A stretch of 64,000 bases of DNA from Clostridiales bacterium Firm_11 (GCA_001604105.1 LVAQ01000027.1:1-64000), one strand, 5' to 3'. Shown: positions 48,654 through 56,904, counted from the stretch's first letter. Program-made: numbers and translations. The notes: generated by a model from the sequence alone, not told the origin.

Positions 48654-49784
48654 ATGGATACAAGACTTTTTCTGCGTGGGCTGAAGCAGCTGGGCGTCGG
48701 GTTCTACACGGGGGTTCCTGATTCGCTGCTCAAACCCTTGAATGATACCCTGTACGCTGACTATGGCCTGACGGGAGCGCATGTGGTAACCGCGGACGAG
48801 GGCGGCGCGGTAGCGCTGGCGGCAGGCCATTATATTGCAACGGGCAAACCGGCCATGGTCTACATGCAAAACAGCGGCATCGGCAACGCGGTCAATCCGC
48901 TGGCATCGCTTACCCACGGCCTTGTGTACGGCATTCCCTGTGTATTGGTGGTAGGCTGGCGAGGTGAACCCGGTGTGCACGATGAGCCGCAGCATGCCTA
49001 TCAGGGCAAGGTTACGCCGCAGATGCTTGAATTGTGCGGCCTTCGAGTGTTTGCGCTGGACAAAGGAACCGATGACGCCGCCTTTGCCGGAATGCTGGAG
49101 GAGGCTGCTCCGTTACTTGCCAAAGGGGAAAGCGTCGCGTTTCTGGTGCACAAGGGCGGCCTGACGGGCGGTGAGCCTGTCCGGATGCCGCAGCGTGCCG
49201 CCATGACGCGGGAGGATGCCATCCGCACGCTGATCCAGCATGCGGGGGGACAGGATTACTTTGTCTCCACCACAGGAAAAGCTTCCCGTGAGCTGTTTGA
49301 ACTGCGCAAGGCGCTTGGGCATACCCATGAACGTGATTTCCTGACTGTCGGCTCCATGGGGCATGCGAATATGATTGCCCTGGGCATGGCGAAAGCACGG
49401 CCGAACGATACCTTCTGGTGCCTGGATGGGGACGGCGCGGCGCTGATGCACCTTGGCGGATTAGCCGTTGAGGCGCAACAACATGCGACCAACCTGATCC
49501 ATGTGCTGCTCAACAATGGCGCGCATGAAAGCGTGGGCGGCATGCCTGTCGTCGGCGGCGGATTACGCTTTGCCCCTTTGGCCGAGGCAGCGGGGTTTGA
49601 ACTGGTTTTGACCGCTGAAAACGAAACGCAGCTGAACGATGTGCTGCCCCGCGTCCGCGCGGCGCAGGGCAAGCAGCGATTTGTGGAGATACTCCTGAAC
49701 GCGGGCGCGCGGGAAGATCTGGGGCGACCAACGCAAACCCCCAAAGAGAACCTCGCCAGCCTGATGCAGGCGCTGGGAAAGTGA
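48654..49784 (+). CDS. ppd: Phosphonopyruvate decarboxylase
   Basis: This thiamine-diphosphate enzyme decarboxylates phosphonopyruvate to phosphonoacetaldehyde, the step that makes PEP mutase chemistry thermodynamically favourable. The 376-residue length fits the family. The N-terminal PYR-like domain shows FYTGVPDSLLKPLND and VTADEGGAVALAAGHYIATG with the activating glutamate, followed by the MQNSGIGNAVNPLASL hallmark. The C-terminal PP domain has the ThDP motif LDGDGAALMHLGGLAV ending in LLNNGAHESVGG. The gene directly precedes a nucleotidyltransferase (10-base gap) and lies two genes before pepM, which confirms the assignment over sulfopyruvate decarboxylase. Confidence 0.95.
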   Translation: MDTRLFLRGLKQLGVGFYTGVPDSLLKPLNDTLYADYGLTGAHVVTADEGGAVALAAGHYIATGKPAMVYMQNSGIGNAVNPLASLTHGLVYGIPCVLVVGWRGEPGVHDEPQHAYQGKVTPQMLELCGLRVFALDKGTDDAAFAGMLEEAAPLLAKGESVAFLVHKGGLTGGEPVRMPQRAAMTREDAIRTLIQHAGGQDYFVSTTGKASRELFELRKALGHTHERDFLTVGSMGHANMIALGMAKARPNDTFWCLDGDGAALMHLGGLAVEAQQHATNLIHVLLNNGAHESVGGMPVVGGGLRFAPLAEAAGFELVLTAENETQLNDVLPRVRAAQGKQRFVEILLNAGAREDLGRPTQTPKENLASLMQALGK

Positions 49785-49794
49785 GGCTGCATCG

Positions 49795-50517
49795 ATGAAA
49801 GCCCTTATCCTCAACTCTGGCCTTGGAAGCCGCATGGGAGCCCATACGCAGCAGAAGCCCAAGTGCATGGCGCAGATCGGCGGCGGCTATACCATCCTCA
49901 GCAGGCAGCTCACACAGCTGGCAGCTGCGGGTGTAGGAGATATCGTCATCACCACGGGGCCGTTTGCGGACGCGCTTGCCGCGCATGTGGCGGAGCTTCG
50001 GCTGCCCATTCAGGTTACCTATGTGCATTGCGAGGATTATGCCACAACCAATTACATCGTAAGCATGCACCGCGCCGCACCGCATCTGCGCGGGCATGAT
50101 GTGCTGCTGCTGCATGGCGATCTGGTGCTGGAATCAAGCGTATATGCCGATCTGCTCCAGAACCCGCGCAGTGTTATGACGGTGGATGAAACCCTGCCCC
50201 TGCCGCAAAAGGATTTTAAGGCAAGGCTTGCGGATGGGCGCATTGTGGAAGTTGGGGTATCGCTGTTTGGAAAGGAATGTGTTGCCTGCCAGCCAGTTTA
50301 CCGCTTTACAGCGGAAGGCTTTGCGCAGTGGCTGGACGCCATCGACGTTTTCGTAGCCAACGGGGATACCCGCGTCTATGCGGAAAACGCATTCAACGCG
50401 AAAAATGGAAGCATCCCGCTTTGGCCGCTGCAACTGAATGGGCGGCTGTGCAGCGAGATTGACAACCCCGAGGATCTTGCGCAGGTATCCGAGCGTTTCC
50501 TGCGTACGCTTAGGTAG
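49795..50517 (+). CDS. PntC-like phosphonate nucleotidyltransferase
   Basis: A 240-residue NTP-transferase-fold enzyme. The nucleotide-binding signature is MKALILNSGLGSRMGAHTQQ followed by KPKCM, and the metal aspartate is in VLLLHGDLVLESS. EDYATTNYIVSMH matches the sugar-phosphate/choline-phosphate cytidylyltransferase group, to which PntC (2-aminoethylphosphonate cytidylyltransferase) belongs. In this operon it is predicted to activate a phosphonate as its CMP ester before transfer to a glycan or lipid. With an alcohol dehydrogenase and no transaminase in the operon, the natural substrate may be 2-hydroxyethylphosphonate and not the amine. That is inference. It lies 10 bases after ppd. Confidence 0.8.
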   Translation: MKALILNSGLGSRMGAHTQQKPKCMAQIGGGYTILSRQLTQLAAAGVGDIVITTGPFADALAAHVAELRLPIQVTYVHCEDYATTNYIVSMHRAAPHLRGHDVLLLHGDLVLESSVYADLLQNPRSVMTVDETLPLPQKDFKARLADGRIVEVGVSLFGKECVACQPVYRFTAEGFAQWLDAIDVFVANGDTRVYAENAFNAKNGSIPLWPLQLNGRLCSEIDNPEDLAQVSERFLRTLR

Positions 50518-50558
50518 GGGCGTATACAAACAATAGAATGGATAAGGCAGGGAATAAC

Positions 50559-51854
50559 ATGAAAACCGTGTATATGTGCTTTAGTACCGATATTCTGCAT
50601 AGTGGACACACCGCCATCGTGCGGCGTGCGGCAGAGCAGGGGCAATTGATCATGGGCGCGCTGACGGATGAAGCCATCGCCAGCTACAAGCGCTTTCCGC
50701 TCATCTCATTGGAAGAGCGTGTGCGGCTCTATGAGAGCCTCGCAGGCGTGAGCCGTGTGGTGATCCAGCATACGCTGAGCTATCGTGAGATCATTGAAAC
50801 CCTCAAGCCGGATGTGATTGTCCACGGGGATGATTGGCGTACCGGCGTACAAAGCGGCGTGCGGGAAGAAGTTATCCGCCTGCTTTCTGCCTACGGCGGC
50901 GAGCTGAAGGAGTTTCCCTATACGCACAGCGCGACGGAGGATGCGCTTACCTCGCTGGATGAGCGCATGAACATGCCGGAAATGCGCCGCGCGCGCCTGA
51001 AGCGCCTGCTGGCGCTCAAGCCATGCCTGAGCGTGATGGAAGCCCATAACGGCCTTACAGGGCTCATAGCGGAAAACGCGCGCGCGCAGGTGGGGGGCGA
51101 GGTGCGCCAGTTTGATGCGATGTGGGTGAGCAGCCTGTGCGATTCCACCGTCAAAGGCAAACCCGATATTGAGCTGGTGGATTTGACCAGCCGCATTCAT
51201 ACTCTGGAAGAAATCATGGAGGTCACCACCAAACCCATCATACTGGATGGGGACACGGGCGGGCTGACCGAGCATTTTGTGTATAACCTGCGTACCCTGG
51301 AAAGGCTAGGCATCAGCGCCATCATCATTGAGGATAAAACCGGGCTTAAGAAAAACTCCCTGTTTGGTACCGAAGCCCAGCAGGTGCAAGCGCCGGTGGA
51401 AGCGTTTTGCGAGAAGATTCGCGCGGGCAAGATCGCGCAGCGCAGCCGGGATTTCATGATCTTCGCGCGTTGCGAGAGCTTGATTTTGAACCAGGGCATG
51501 GATGACGCCCTCACCCGCTGTGATGCCTATGTGCGCGCGGGTGCAGACGGTATCATGATCCATAGCTGCCAGAAAACGCCGGATGAAGTATATGCCTTTT
51601 TAGAAAGGTTCAGGGAAATCCATCCCGCTACGCCCGTCGTGGTGGTGCCGACCACCTACAATGGCGCTACGGAGGAAGAACTGGCCGCCCACGGTGTGAA
51701 CATCGTGATTCATGCCAACCACCTCCTGCGCAGCGCTTTTCCCGCCATGCGTAAAACCGCGGAGCTTACATTGTTGCATGGGCGCACCAAAGAGGCGGAA
51801 CCCCTTTGCCTGTCCATCAAGGATATTCTCACGCTGATCCCCACCGATGAATAA
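50559..51854 (+). CDS. pepM: Phosphoenolpyruvate mutase fused to cytidylyltransferase domain
   Basis: A 431-residue fusion. Residues 1-130 are a TagD/GCT-like cytidylyltransferase: the HxGH motif reads ILHSGHTAIVRRA, with GDDWRTG further on. Residues 150-425 are PEP mutase, which forms the C-P bond by converting PEP to phosphonopyruvate. The diagnostic motif EDKTGLKKNS matches EDK-x5-NS, which separates PepM from isocitrate lyase-like relatives, and LDGDTGG and PVVVVPTTYN support the barrel. The ATG at 50559 is preferred over 50538, which has no ribosome site. The operon thus encodes two distinct nucleotidyltransferases. The fused domain may act on the same pathway's product or on a lipid precursor. 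Confidence 0.93.
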   Translation: MKTVYMCFSTDILHSGHTAIVRRAAEQGQLIMGALTDEAIASYKRFPLISLEERVRLYESLAGVSRVVIQHTLSYREIIETLKPDVIVHGDDWRTGVQSGVREEVIRLLSAYGGELKEFPYTHSATEDALTSLDERMNMPEMRRARLKRLLALKPCLSVMEAHNGLTGLIAENARAQVGGEVRQFDAMWVSSLCDSTVKGKPDIELVDLTSRIHTLEEIMEVTTKPIILDGDTGGLTEHFVYNLRTLERLGISAIIIEDKTGLKKNSLFGTEAQQVQAPVEAFCEKIRAGKIAQRSRDFMIFARCESLILNQGMDDALTRCDAYVRAGADGIMIHSCQKTPDEVYAFLERFREIHPATPVVVVPTTYNGATEEELAAHGVNIVIHANHLLRSAFPAMRKTAELTLLHGRTKEAEPLCLSIKDILTLIPTDE

Positions 51855-51879
51855 CACTGCGGATAAGGAGGGTGTCGCG

Positions 51880-53016
51880 ATGTTTTCACCCCTGTGCCCC
51901 GTTGATGTTCGGGTACTCGCGCCTGAAGCGGCGCAGCATGCCGTGCGGCAATGGCTGCCCGAGCCTACACAGCTTCTGGTGCTTTGTTCGCCCAGGAGGA
52001 GCGCCGCGCTGAACCTTGCGCCGTTTTTTACCGCATTGCAGGGGGACGGCCACGCGTTGCAGCTTTATGGGGATATCCCGCCCAACCCGACGGTTGCGGA
52101 TGTAGCCGCGTTGCTGCAACGCTTACGGGAGCAACCGTTCACGCCCACAGCCATTCTGGCCATTGGGGGCGGCAGCTGCATTGACCTTGGCAAGGCGGTG
52201 GCAGCGCTGTATCCTCTTTTACCCAAGCCGGATGTTGACGCGGTGCGGCAGGCAATACTCAGCAAGGCATATGCGGGGAGCTTAGGGCAACCCCCGCTGC
52301 TGGCGATGCCCACCACGGCGGGCACAGGCAGCGAGGTCACGCGCTGGGCAACCATCTGGGATCCGGAAAATCAGCAGAAGCATTCCATAGATCATGCGGC
52401 GGGCTTTCCTAAGGCGGCGGCGATTGTGCCGGAATGGACGCAGGGCATGCCCGCAGCGCTCACGCTCTCCACAGGGCTGGACGCGTTGTCGCACGCGATG
52501 GAAGCCTTTTGGGCGGTCGCGCGCAATCCGGTTTCGCAGGAGCTGGCGCTTACAGCAGTGCGCGAAATCGTACACGCGCTGCCCATCGCGCTTGCCCAGC
52601 CCAGTGACCTTACCGCACGCCGCGCGCTCAGCCTTGGTTCGCTGCTGGCAGGCTTTGCCTTTTCGCAGACGCGTACCACCGCTTGCCATAGCATCAGTTA
52701 TCCGCTGACGATGCTGCGGGACATCCCGCATGGCTATGCGGCGGCGATTACGCTTTCTTCCATCATGCGGCGCAACGCTAAAAAAGTGCCGGAGATGGTT
52801 CGTTTGGAAGCCTTGTTTGACGATGCAGAAGGATTTGACGCCTGGCTCATGCAAACCGTTCAGGGTGTGCAGGAAATGCGGCTTTCCGCTTTCGGCATAA
52901 CAGAGGCGGAGCTGGAGACGGTTTGCAAGCTGGCTTTTACAGCCGGCCGCATGGATAACAACCCGATTGTGTTTACACAGGATGAAGTGATGGAGATTCT
53001 GCGGGAGAACCTGTAA
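51880..53016 (+). CDS. Iron alcohol dehydrogenase, likely phosphonoacetaldehyde reductase
   Basis: A 378-residue group III (iron-type) alcohol dehydrogenase. The NAD-binding segment is AILAIGGGSCIDLGKAVA. The middle motif is AMPTTAGTGSEVTRWATIWD. The metal ligands are in STGLDALSHAMEAFW, TTACHSISYPL and DIPHGYAAAI. In characterised phosphonate pathways an enzyme of this type (PhpC) reduces phosphonoacetaldehyde to 2-hydroxyethylphosphonate. Here it is the last gene of the ppd-NTase-pepM operon, 25 bases after pepM, and no aminotransferase is present, so the same role is the simplest reading. I choose the ATG at 51880, with AAGGAGGGTG upstream, over an in-frame ATG at 51847 inside pepM. Confidence 0.9.
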   Translation: MFSPLCPVDVRVLAPEAAQHAVRQWLPEPTQLLVLCSPRRSAALNLAPFFTALQGDGHALQLYGDIPPNPTVADVAALLQRLREQPFTPTAILAIGGGSCIDLGKAVAALYPLLPKPDVDAVRQAILSKAYAGSLGQPPLLAMPTTAGTGSEVTRWATIWDPENQQKHSIDHAAGFPKAAAIVPEWTQGMPAALTLSTGLDALSHAMEAFWAVARNPVSQELALTAVREIVHALPIALAQPSDLTARRALSLGSLLAGFAFSQTRTTACHSISYPLTMLRDIPHGYAAAITLSSIMRRNAKKVPEMVRLEALFDDAEGFDAWLMQTVQGVQEMRLSAFGITEAELETVCKLAFTAGRMDNNPIVFTQDEVMEILRENL

Positions 53017-53154
53017 CACGCGCGCAATGCTAAAGTACACTGTTGATGGGATTGCAAAAGGCTGGAGCGCCAAAAGCAGTTTGGGTCTGTGCACCAAAGC
53101 CTTGCAACGCAGTTTGCAACGGCCTGCGAGCAGAACCCTGCGTAATAATTCATC

Positions 53155-53200
53155 TCGATAAGCAAAGCCCGCCAATCGCTTGGCGGGCTTTGCTTATCGA
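53155..53200. terminator. 21-base-pair hairpin after the phosphonate operon
   Basis: A perfect 21-base stem with a TCGC tetraloop: the left arm is 53155-53175 and the right arm 53180-53200, with core AAGCAAAGCCCGCCAA and TTGGCGGGCTTTGCTT. It is a probable transcription terminator serving the operon ending at 53016, and contains copy 1 of a 33-base repeat. Confidence 0.8.
53160..53192. repeat. 33-base direct repeat, copy 1
   Basis: This 33-base segment is identical to 53380-53412 and consists of the hairpin core. The two copies lie 220 bases apart in the same orientation (the unit is also self-complementary). Confidence 0.85.
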
Positions 53201-53379
53201 AAATATCCGGTTGGTTACTACCATCGCACGCCGCATAGCCCAGCGGGCTGTTCGCTCGCTTTGGCTATAGGTTGTGATGTAAGGCTTTGGGGTTCCATCC
53301 CAAACCTCGGTAGGGGTTTCACCCTTGCACCCTGACCAGGACTATTAGCCCTGGACTCAACTTTTTCGACAGCCTGGAC
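53201..53379. other. Structured non-coding element between duplicated hairpins
   Basis: No gene is supported. Several short stems are visible: TTTGGG/CCCAAA (near 53293-53311), AGGG/CCCT (near 53315-53331) and CCAGG/CCTGG (near 53336-53354). CTTTTTCGACAGCCTGG precedes the second hairpin. The regular spacing of stems suggests a structured RNA or a small mobile or repetitive element, perhaps read on the minus strand. I cannot assign a family. Confidence 0.4.
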
Positions 53380-53412
53380 AAGCAAAGCCCGCCAATCGCT
53401 TGGCGGGCTTTG
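53380..53412. terminator. 33-base direct repeat, copy 2; terminator of DUF3048 gene
   Basis: CAAAGCCCGCCAA pairs with TTGGCGGGCTTTG around a TCGC loop, placed 22 bases beyond the DUF3048 stop on the minus strand. It is identical over 33 bases to the hairpin at 53160-53192. Confidence 0.8.
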
Positions 53413-53434
53413 TGTATGGAATAGGTTCTGCGGT

Positions 53435-54613
53435 TTATTCTACACCGGTGAAGGTGCAAAGGCTTTCAGGAGGCAGGTGGGCAATAAAGGTCTTGCCGCG
53501 GGTGAACTGTAACTCGTTGCCTGCGTCATCATAGAATACGGTAGGACCTTCGATGGAGTCGCGCACCCAGTAGCCGGGGATGTAGCGCCCGCCAATGAAG
53601 ATATCCGCGTTGCCTTTGCCCACGCTTTGCATTACGGGCATGATCTTATTGTTGTTGGTGTACTCATAGGATACACGCTGGATGATCACATTGGAGAAGC
53701 TAAGCCAAGTCTGGTTTTCTTCACTGCGATCTGAAGCGCTTGCGTAGGAAAGGTACGGCGCGTTGCCGGAATAACGGTAGTACAGGTTTTCCGTTTCATC
53801 ATAGACGAAGTGGGAAATCCATTTTTCATGACCCCAGTCCAGGTTGATCTTGTAGGCAAGGTCATACCCATCGGTATACGGGCTGGCATCCGCAAACAGG
53901 AAGGCGTGCGGCGCCGCGGTATAGTTGGTGGGGATCTGGTTGCGAAGTCCCACGACGTTTACATCCAGATTATCAGGGCTCTTGACACCCTGCACGCGCT
54001 GGCGGTAATCCTGAAACTTGTTGGTCAGGAGGTCAAAGAGCACGCCCTTGTCGCTTGCGCCCAGCTCTTGGAACATCTCAGCGATGTTATTCTCTTCTCT
54101 GCGGGGCCCACCGGCGTAGATCAGACCGCTCTGCCATTCTTCACGCAGCAGCACATGGCCGATGCGCGCCGAGCGTACGGGGCCAGCGGAGGTTGGCTCG
54201 CCGTCTTCCAGAGTATCGCTGAACAGGAAGGAGATACGCGTTTCACCCGTGCGGTAGAGAATGCCCTCATATACGATATCGGCATAAGCGCCGCCCCATG
54301 GCGCACGCTGGCCGATGCCCGCGCTCTTGACGGTTTTGCCATTGACATCAATCGAACCTTCGGGGTTGCTGATCTGCACCAGCATCGGCAGGTATATACC
54401 CTGCCAGCTAAGGCCGGTGGTGGGGCTTTCCCCCGCGATGATGGGATTGCGCTCGGCAGGTGTGGCGGTTGTAATGGCACGATCCTCCACATTTTGCAGC
54501 ACGGTGCCATCCAGCGGCAGGGAGTATTTATTGGGCTTTACGGCCGCCATTGCGGGAACCGCGATACCCAATGCCAACATGATCACCGCGAGCACGCTGA
54601 TGATTCTTTTCAC
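53435..54613 (-). CDS. DUF3048 domain exported protein (YerB-like)
   Basis: A 392-residue exported protein. The signal peptide is MKRIISVLAVIMLALGIAVP ending AMA-AV. There is no lipobox cysteine, although characterised YerB relatives are lipoproteins. The N-terminal DUF3048 domain shows PMLVQISNPEGSI, ADIVYEGILYRTGETRISFL and the strongly conserved AGPVRSARIGHVLLRE. The C-terminal domain (residues 260-390) includes YRYSGNAPYL, IIQRVSYEY and GGRYIPGYWVRDSIEGPTVF. The function of the family is unknown; it is common in Clostridia and Bacilli and sits at the cell surface. It is transcribed alone from a consensus promoter at 54692-54721 and stops at the hairpin at 53380-53412. Confidence 0.9.
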   Translation of the reverse strand: MKRIISVLAVIMLALGIAVPAMAAVKPNKYSLPLDGTVLQNVEDRAITTATPAERNPIIAGESPTTGLSWQGIYLPMLVQISNPEGSIDVNGKTVKSAGIGQRAPWGGAYADIVYEGILYRTGETRISFLFSDTLEDGEPTSAGPVRSARIGHVLLREEWQSGLIYAGGPRREENNIAEMFQELGASDKGVLFDLLTNKFQDYRQRVQGVKSPDNLDVNVVGLRNQIPTNYTAAPHAFLFADASPYTDGYDLAYKINLDWGHEKWISHFVYDETENLYYRYSGNAPYLSYASASDRSEENQTWLSFSNVIIQRVSYEYTNNNKIMPVMQSVGKGNADIFIGGRYIPGYWVRDSIEGPTVFYDDAGNELQFTRGKTFIAHLPPESLCTFTGVE

Positions 54614-54691
54614 GGAATTACCTCCTATGATCTTGCTTTCCTGACTTTACGAACGGACAAACGATGGTGTCGTTTTCCCGCACTAGCATCC

Positions 54692-54721
54692 ATTATACCG
54701 CCCGGTGGCAGAGGGTGTCAA
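54692..54721 (-). promoter_or_regulatory. Promoter of the DUF3048 gene
   Basis: TTGACA (54716-54721) and TATAAT (54692-54697) are both perfect consensus hexamers on the minus strand, with an 18-base spacer, about 70 bases before the ribosome site. This predicts strong expression. Confidence 0.85.
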
Positions 54722-55062
54722 TCGAACAGCCCGTAATACTTGCTACAATTAGCATGGTTTGCCATAAATTGGACGCCCATCGAGCGATGCATCGGCGCCT
54801 CCGCTGCGTTTGCATGAACCAACGGCTTGATAAGGGAAGCGCGTGGATGATGATGGCGAATCGCACATCCAGTGTGAAATGCGCCACAGCATGCGCTGCT
54901 GCTCATGGTTCTGCCCCACGGGTAACATGTTCGCCGCATAGCGGTGTATCTGCCAATAGGCATTGGGCGCCATGAACCTTATAAACAGTTATGGGGCAGG
55001 AAGCCGTGCGGCAGGATGACTTCTCCCGCTCCGTATGTATCGGCCAAACGTGTTGCGCGCTG
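54722..55062. other. Gap between DUF3048 promoter and L,D-transpeptidase gene
   Basis: About 340 bases. Short minus-strand frames exist (for example starting MAPNAYWQIHRYAANML) but no family is recognisable, no ribosome site stands out and they overlap in several frames. I call no gene. No clear terminator for the transpeptidase gene is seen either. Confidence 0.5.
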
Positions 55063-56814
55063 TTATCCTTGTGCGGTGGGTGCGGGGGTAGGGGTGGGCG
55101 ACGGCGATGATGTTAGCGCAGGCGTTGGCGTTTGGGTAGGCGCAGGCGTTGGCGTTGGGTCAGGCGAGGGAGTAGGCGTTGGGGGGTTGAGCACATCATC
55201 ATAGATGGACATCAGCGTCTTTTCGCCTGCTTTGCCATCGGCATAAATGCCGTTTGCGCGCTGATAAGCCTTCACGGCGCTTTGCGTACCGCTCAGGTAG
55301 GTGCCTGTGGGCGTTCCATTGTAGTACCCCAGCTCTTTGAGTTTCATTTGCAGCCAGTATACATCCTCACCGGTGCTGTTCTTCTTCAGCGTGCGGAAAG
55401 GCTGCGGCGGCATGCCCGTGCTGGAGTACTCAGGCGTGGGGGTCGGTTCGGGGGTTGTAATGGGCGTTTTGGAGTTCTTCCCAAGCGGTGGAGGTTTGAT
55501 AGCCGCGCGCAGCTCCGGATCGTGCGCCAGACTTTCGGTGATGGTTACGGTAACCCCTTCGCCGATGTTGTCATAGACCCATTTAGCGTCCGCCATCAAC
55601 AGACGGATGCATCCGTGGGAAGCACGAGAACCAAGCATGTTGTAGCTTTTCACGTTCATCGCGTTGTTGTTGACCGAATTGTAAATGACTGAGTGGAACG
55701 CGATATACTCGTTAATGCGCGTCCAATACTGCGCATAGCTGCCGTACAGGCTGAAATAGCACCAGCGCGCCTTGCGCCCGGTAAGCACGAACTCGCCCAG
55801 ATCACTATCTGTACCCACTTTGCCGGTAGAACATACCATGTAACGAATGGGCACGGTAAACTCGCCCTGCTCATCCCGTTCATAAACAATGGTTACCTGA
55901 TTTTTAACATCTACGGTCATCGCATAGGGGATGGGGGTGGGTTCGGGGGTTGGCCGTGGGGTAGCGCTGGCGTCCAGTGCCAAAGCATCGTCAAAGAGCA
56001 TATTCCAGGTATCTTCGCCAGTGATACCATCCACCTTGAGCCCATTGAGCTGCTGAAACTGCCGCACGGCTTCCATGGTCTGGTTCATGTAATTGCCGCT
56101 GATGGGGCCGCTGAAATACCCCAAATCGGTCAGGCGTTGCTGTACAAGCTTGACCTGCTCACCCTTGGTGCCGCGCGTGAGTTTCTTGGAATAGGCCGCG
56201 TCATAGGCTGTACCGCCGTCTTTACCATCACTGGCGATCACCACGTCGTTGATATCGCCCATGTCGCCCTCCGGCGCGATGGTTGCCTGCGGGGCATCCT
56301 TGGCGCGGGCGCTGCCGCTGAACAGTTTTTGCTGGGTTGTGATATCGGCGCTGCCGGTCGCATCCAGATCATTCTGTGCCTGAAAGGTCTTGATGGCGCT
56401 GGTGGTGCCTTCCAGATAATTCCCGCTCAGCTTGCCATGATAATACCCTAGCGTGCTTAGAATTTCCTGTATGCGAAGCACATCATCTCCGCTATCGCCT
56501 GTGGTCAGCACGCGGTAATCCGCGTTCATCAGCATGGCTTCGGTCTGCCCGTCTACCACGCCGCTTTCTGTAAGGCCGTAATCCTTTTGGAATTGACGTA
56601 CCGCGGCGCGCGTACCGTCCAGAAAGTTGCCGCTGATTTTGCCGCTGTAATAGCCAAGCGCCTTGAGCTGCTCCTGAATGGCGGCGACGGTATCCCCGCT
56701 GTCACCGTATTGCAAGGGACGGTAGCCCGCCGTTTCCGCACGCGCCGGATCGGCCAGGGCGACTGTGCAGAGCACAAGCAATAGGAGAAGCGATAGGGTG
56801 ATCAAGCGTTTCAT
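55063..56814 (-). CDS. L,D-transpeptidase with four peptidoglycan-binding domains
   Basis: A 583-residue exported wall enzyme. Signal peptide: MKRLITLSLLLLLVLCTVAL then ADPARAE. Three PG_binding_1 repeats follow (starting YRPLQYGDSGDTVAAIQEQL, YRVLTTGDSGDDVLRIQEIL and KKLTRGTKGEQVKLVQQRL, near residues 30, 105 and 210). Next is the YkuD catalytic domain, with the cysteine motif SHGCIRL near residue 400. A proline/threonine linker leads to a fourth PG-binding repeat (FRTLKKNSTGEDVYWLQMKL) and a final 45-residue Pro/Thr tail. It forms 3-3 crosslinks or attaches proteins to peptidoglycan. GAGGTG lies 9 bases before the ATG at 56814. Long Pro/Thr tails of this kind also occur in the SpoIID protein at 45 kb. 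Confidence 0.93.
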   Translation of the reverse strand: MKRLITLSLLLLLVLCTVALADPARAETAGYRPLQYGDSGDTVAAIQEQLKALGYYSGKISGNFLDGTRAAVRQFQKDYGLTESGVVDGQTEAMLMNADYRVLTTGDSGDDVLRIQEILSTLGYYHGKLSGNYLEGTTSAIKTFQAQNDLDATGSADITTQQKLFSGSARAKDAPQATIAPEGDMGDINDVVIASDGKDGGTAYDAAYSKKLTRGTKGEQVKLVQQRLTDLGYFSGPISGNYMNQTMEAVRQFQQLNGLKVDGITGEDTWNMLFDDALALDASATPRPTPEPTPIPYAMTVDVKNQVTIVYERDEQGEFTVPIRYMVCSTGKVGTDSDLGEFVLTGRKARWCYFSLYGSYAQYWTRINEYIAFHSVIYNSVNNNAMNVKSYNMLGSRASHGCIRLLMADAKWVYDNIGEGVTVTITESLAHDPELRAAIKPPPLGKNSKTPITTPEPTPTPEYSSTGMPPQPFRTLKKNSTGEDVYWLQMKLKELGYYNGTPTGTYLSGTQSAVKAYQRANGIYADGKAGEKTLMSIYDDVLNPPTPTPSPDPTPTPAPTQTPTPALTSSPSPTPTPAPTAQG

Positions 56815-56904
56815 CTGCACATACACCTCATGGATTTCTTTTGGAAAGACCTTTCGCGCGTAAGGCGGTATCTCCCTGCCGCCTGCACAGCAGAGATCAA
56901 AAAT

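Noticed and set aside
53043..53270. A 75-codon plus-strand frame after the phosphonate operon
   Set aside because: It runs straight through the 21-base-pair hairpin and the structured element; no ribosome site and no family.
54693..54975. Overlapping minus-strand frames that might be a frameshifted gene
   Set aside because: The pieces share no recognisable family, have no ribosome site and include the DUF3048 promoter.
55063..55200. Repetitive GGGTAGGGGTGGGCG-like tracts suggesting a tandem repeat or CRISPR
   Set aside because: They encode the Pro/Thr tail of the L,D-transpeptidase; no regular spacer/repeat structure. The same applies near 44.7 and 45.07 kb in the SpoIID-domain gene.
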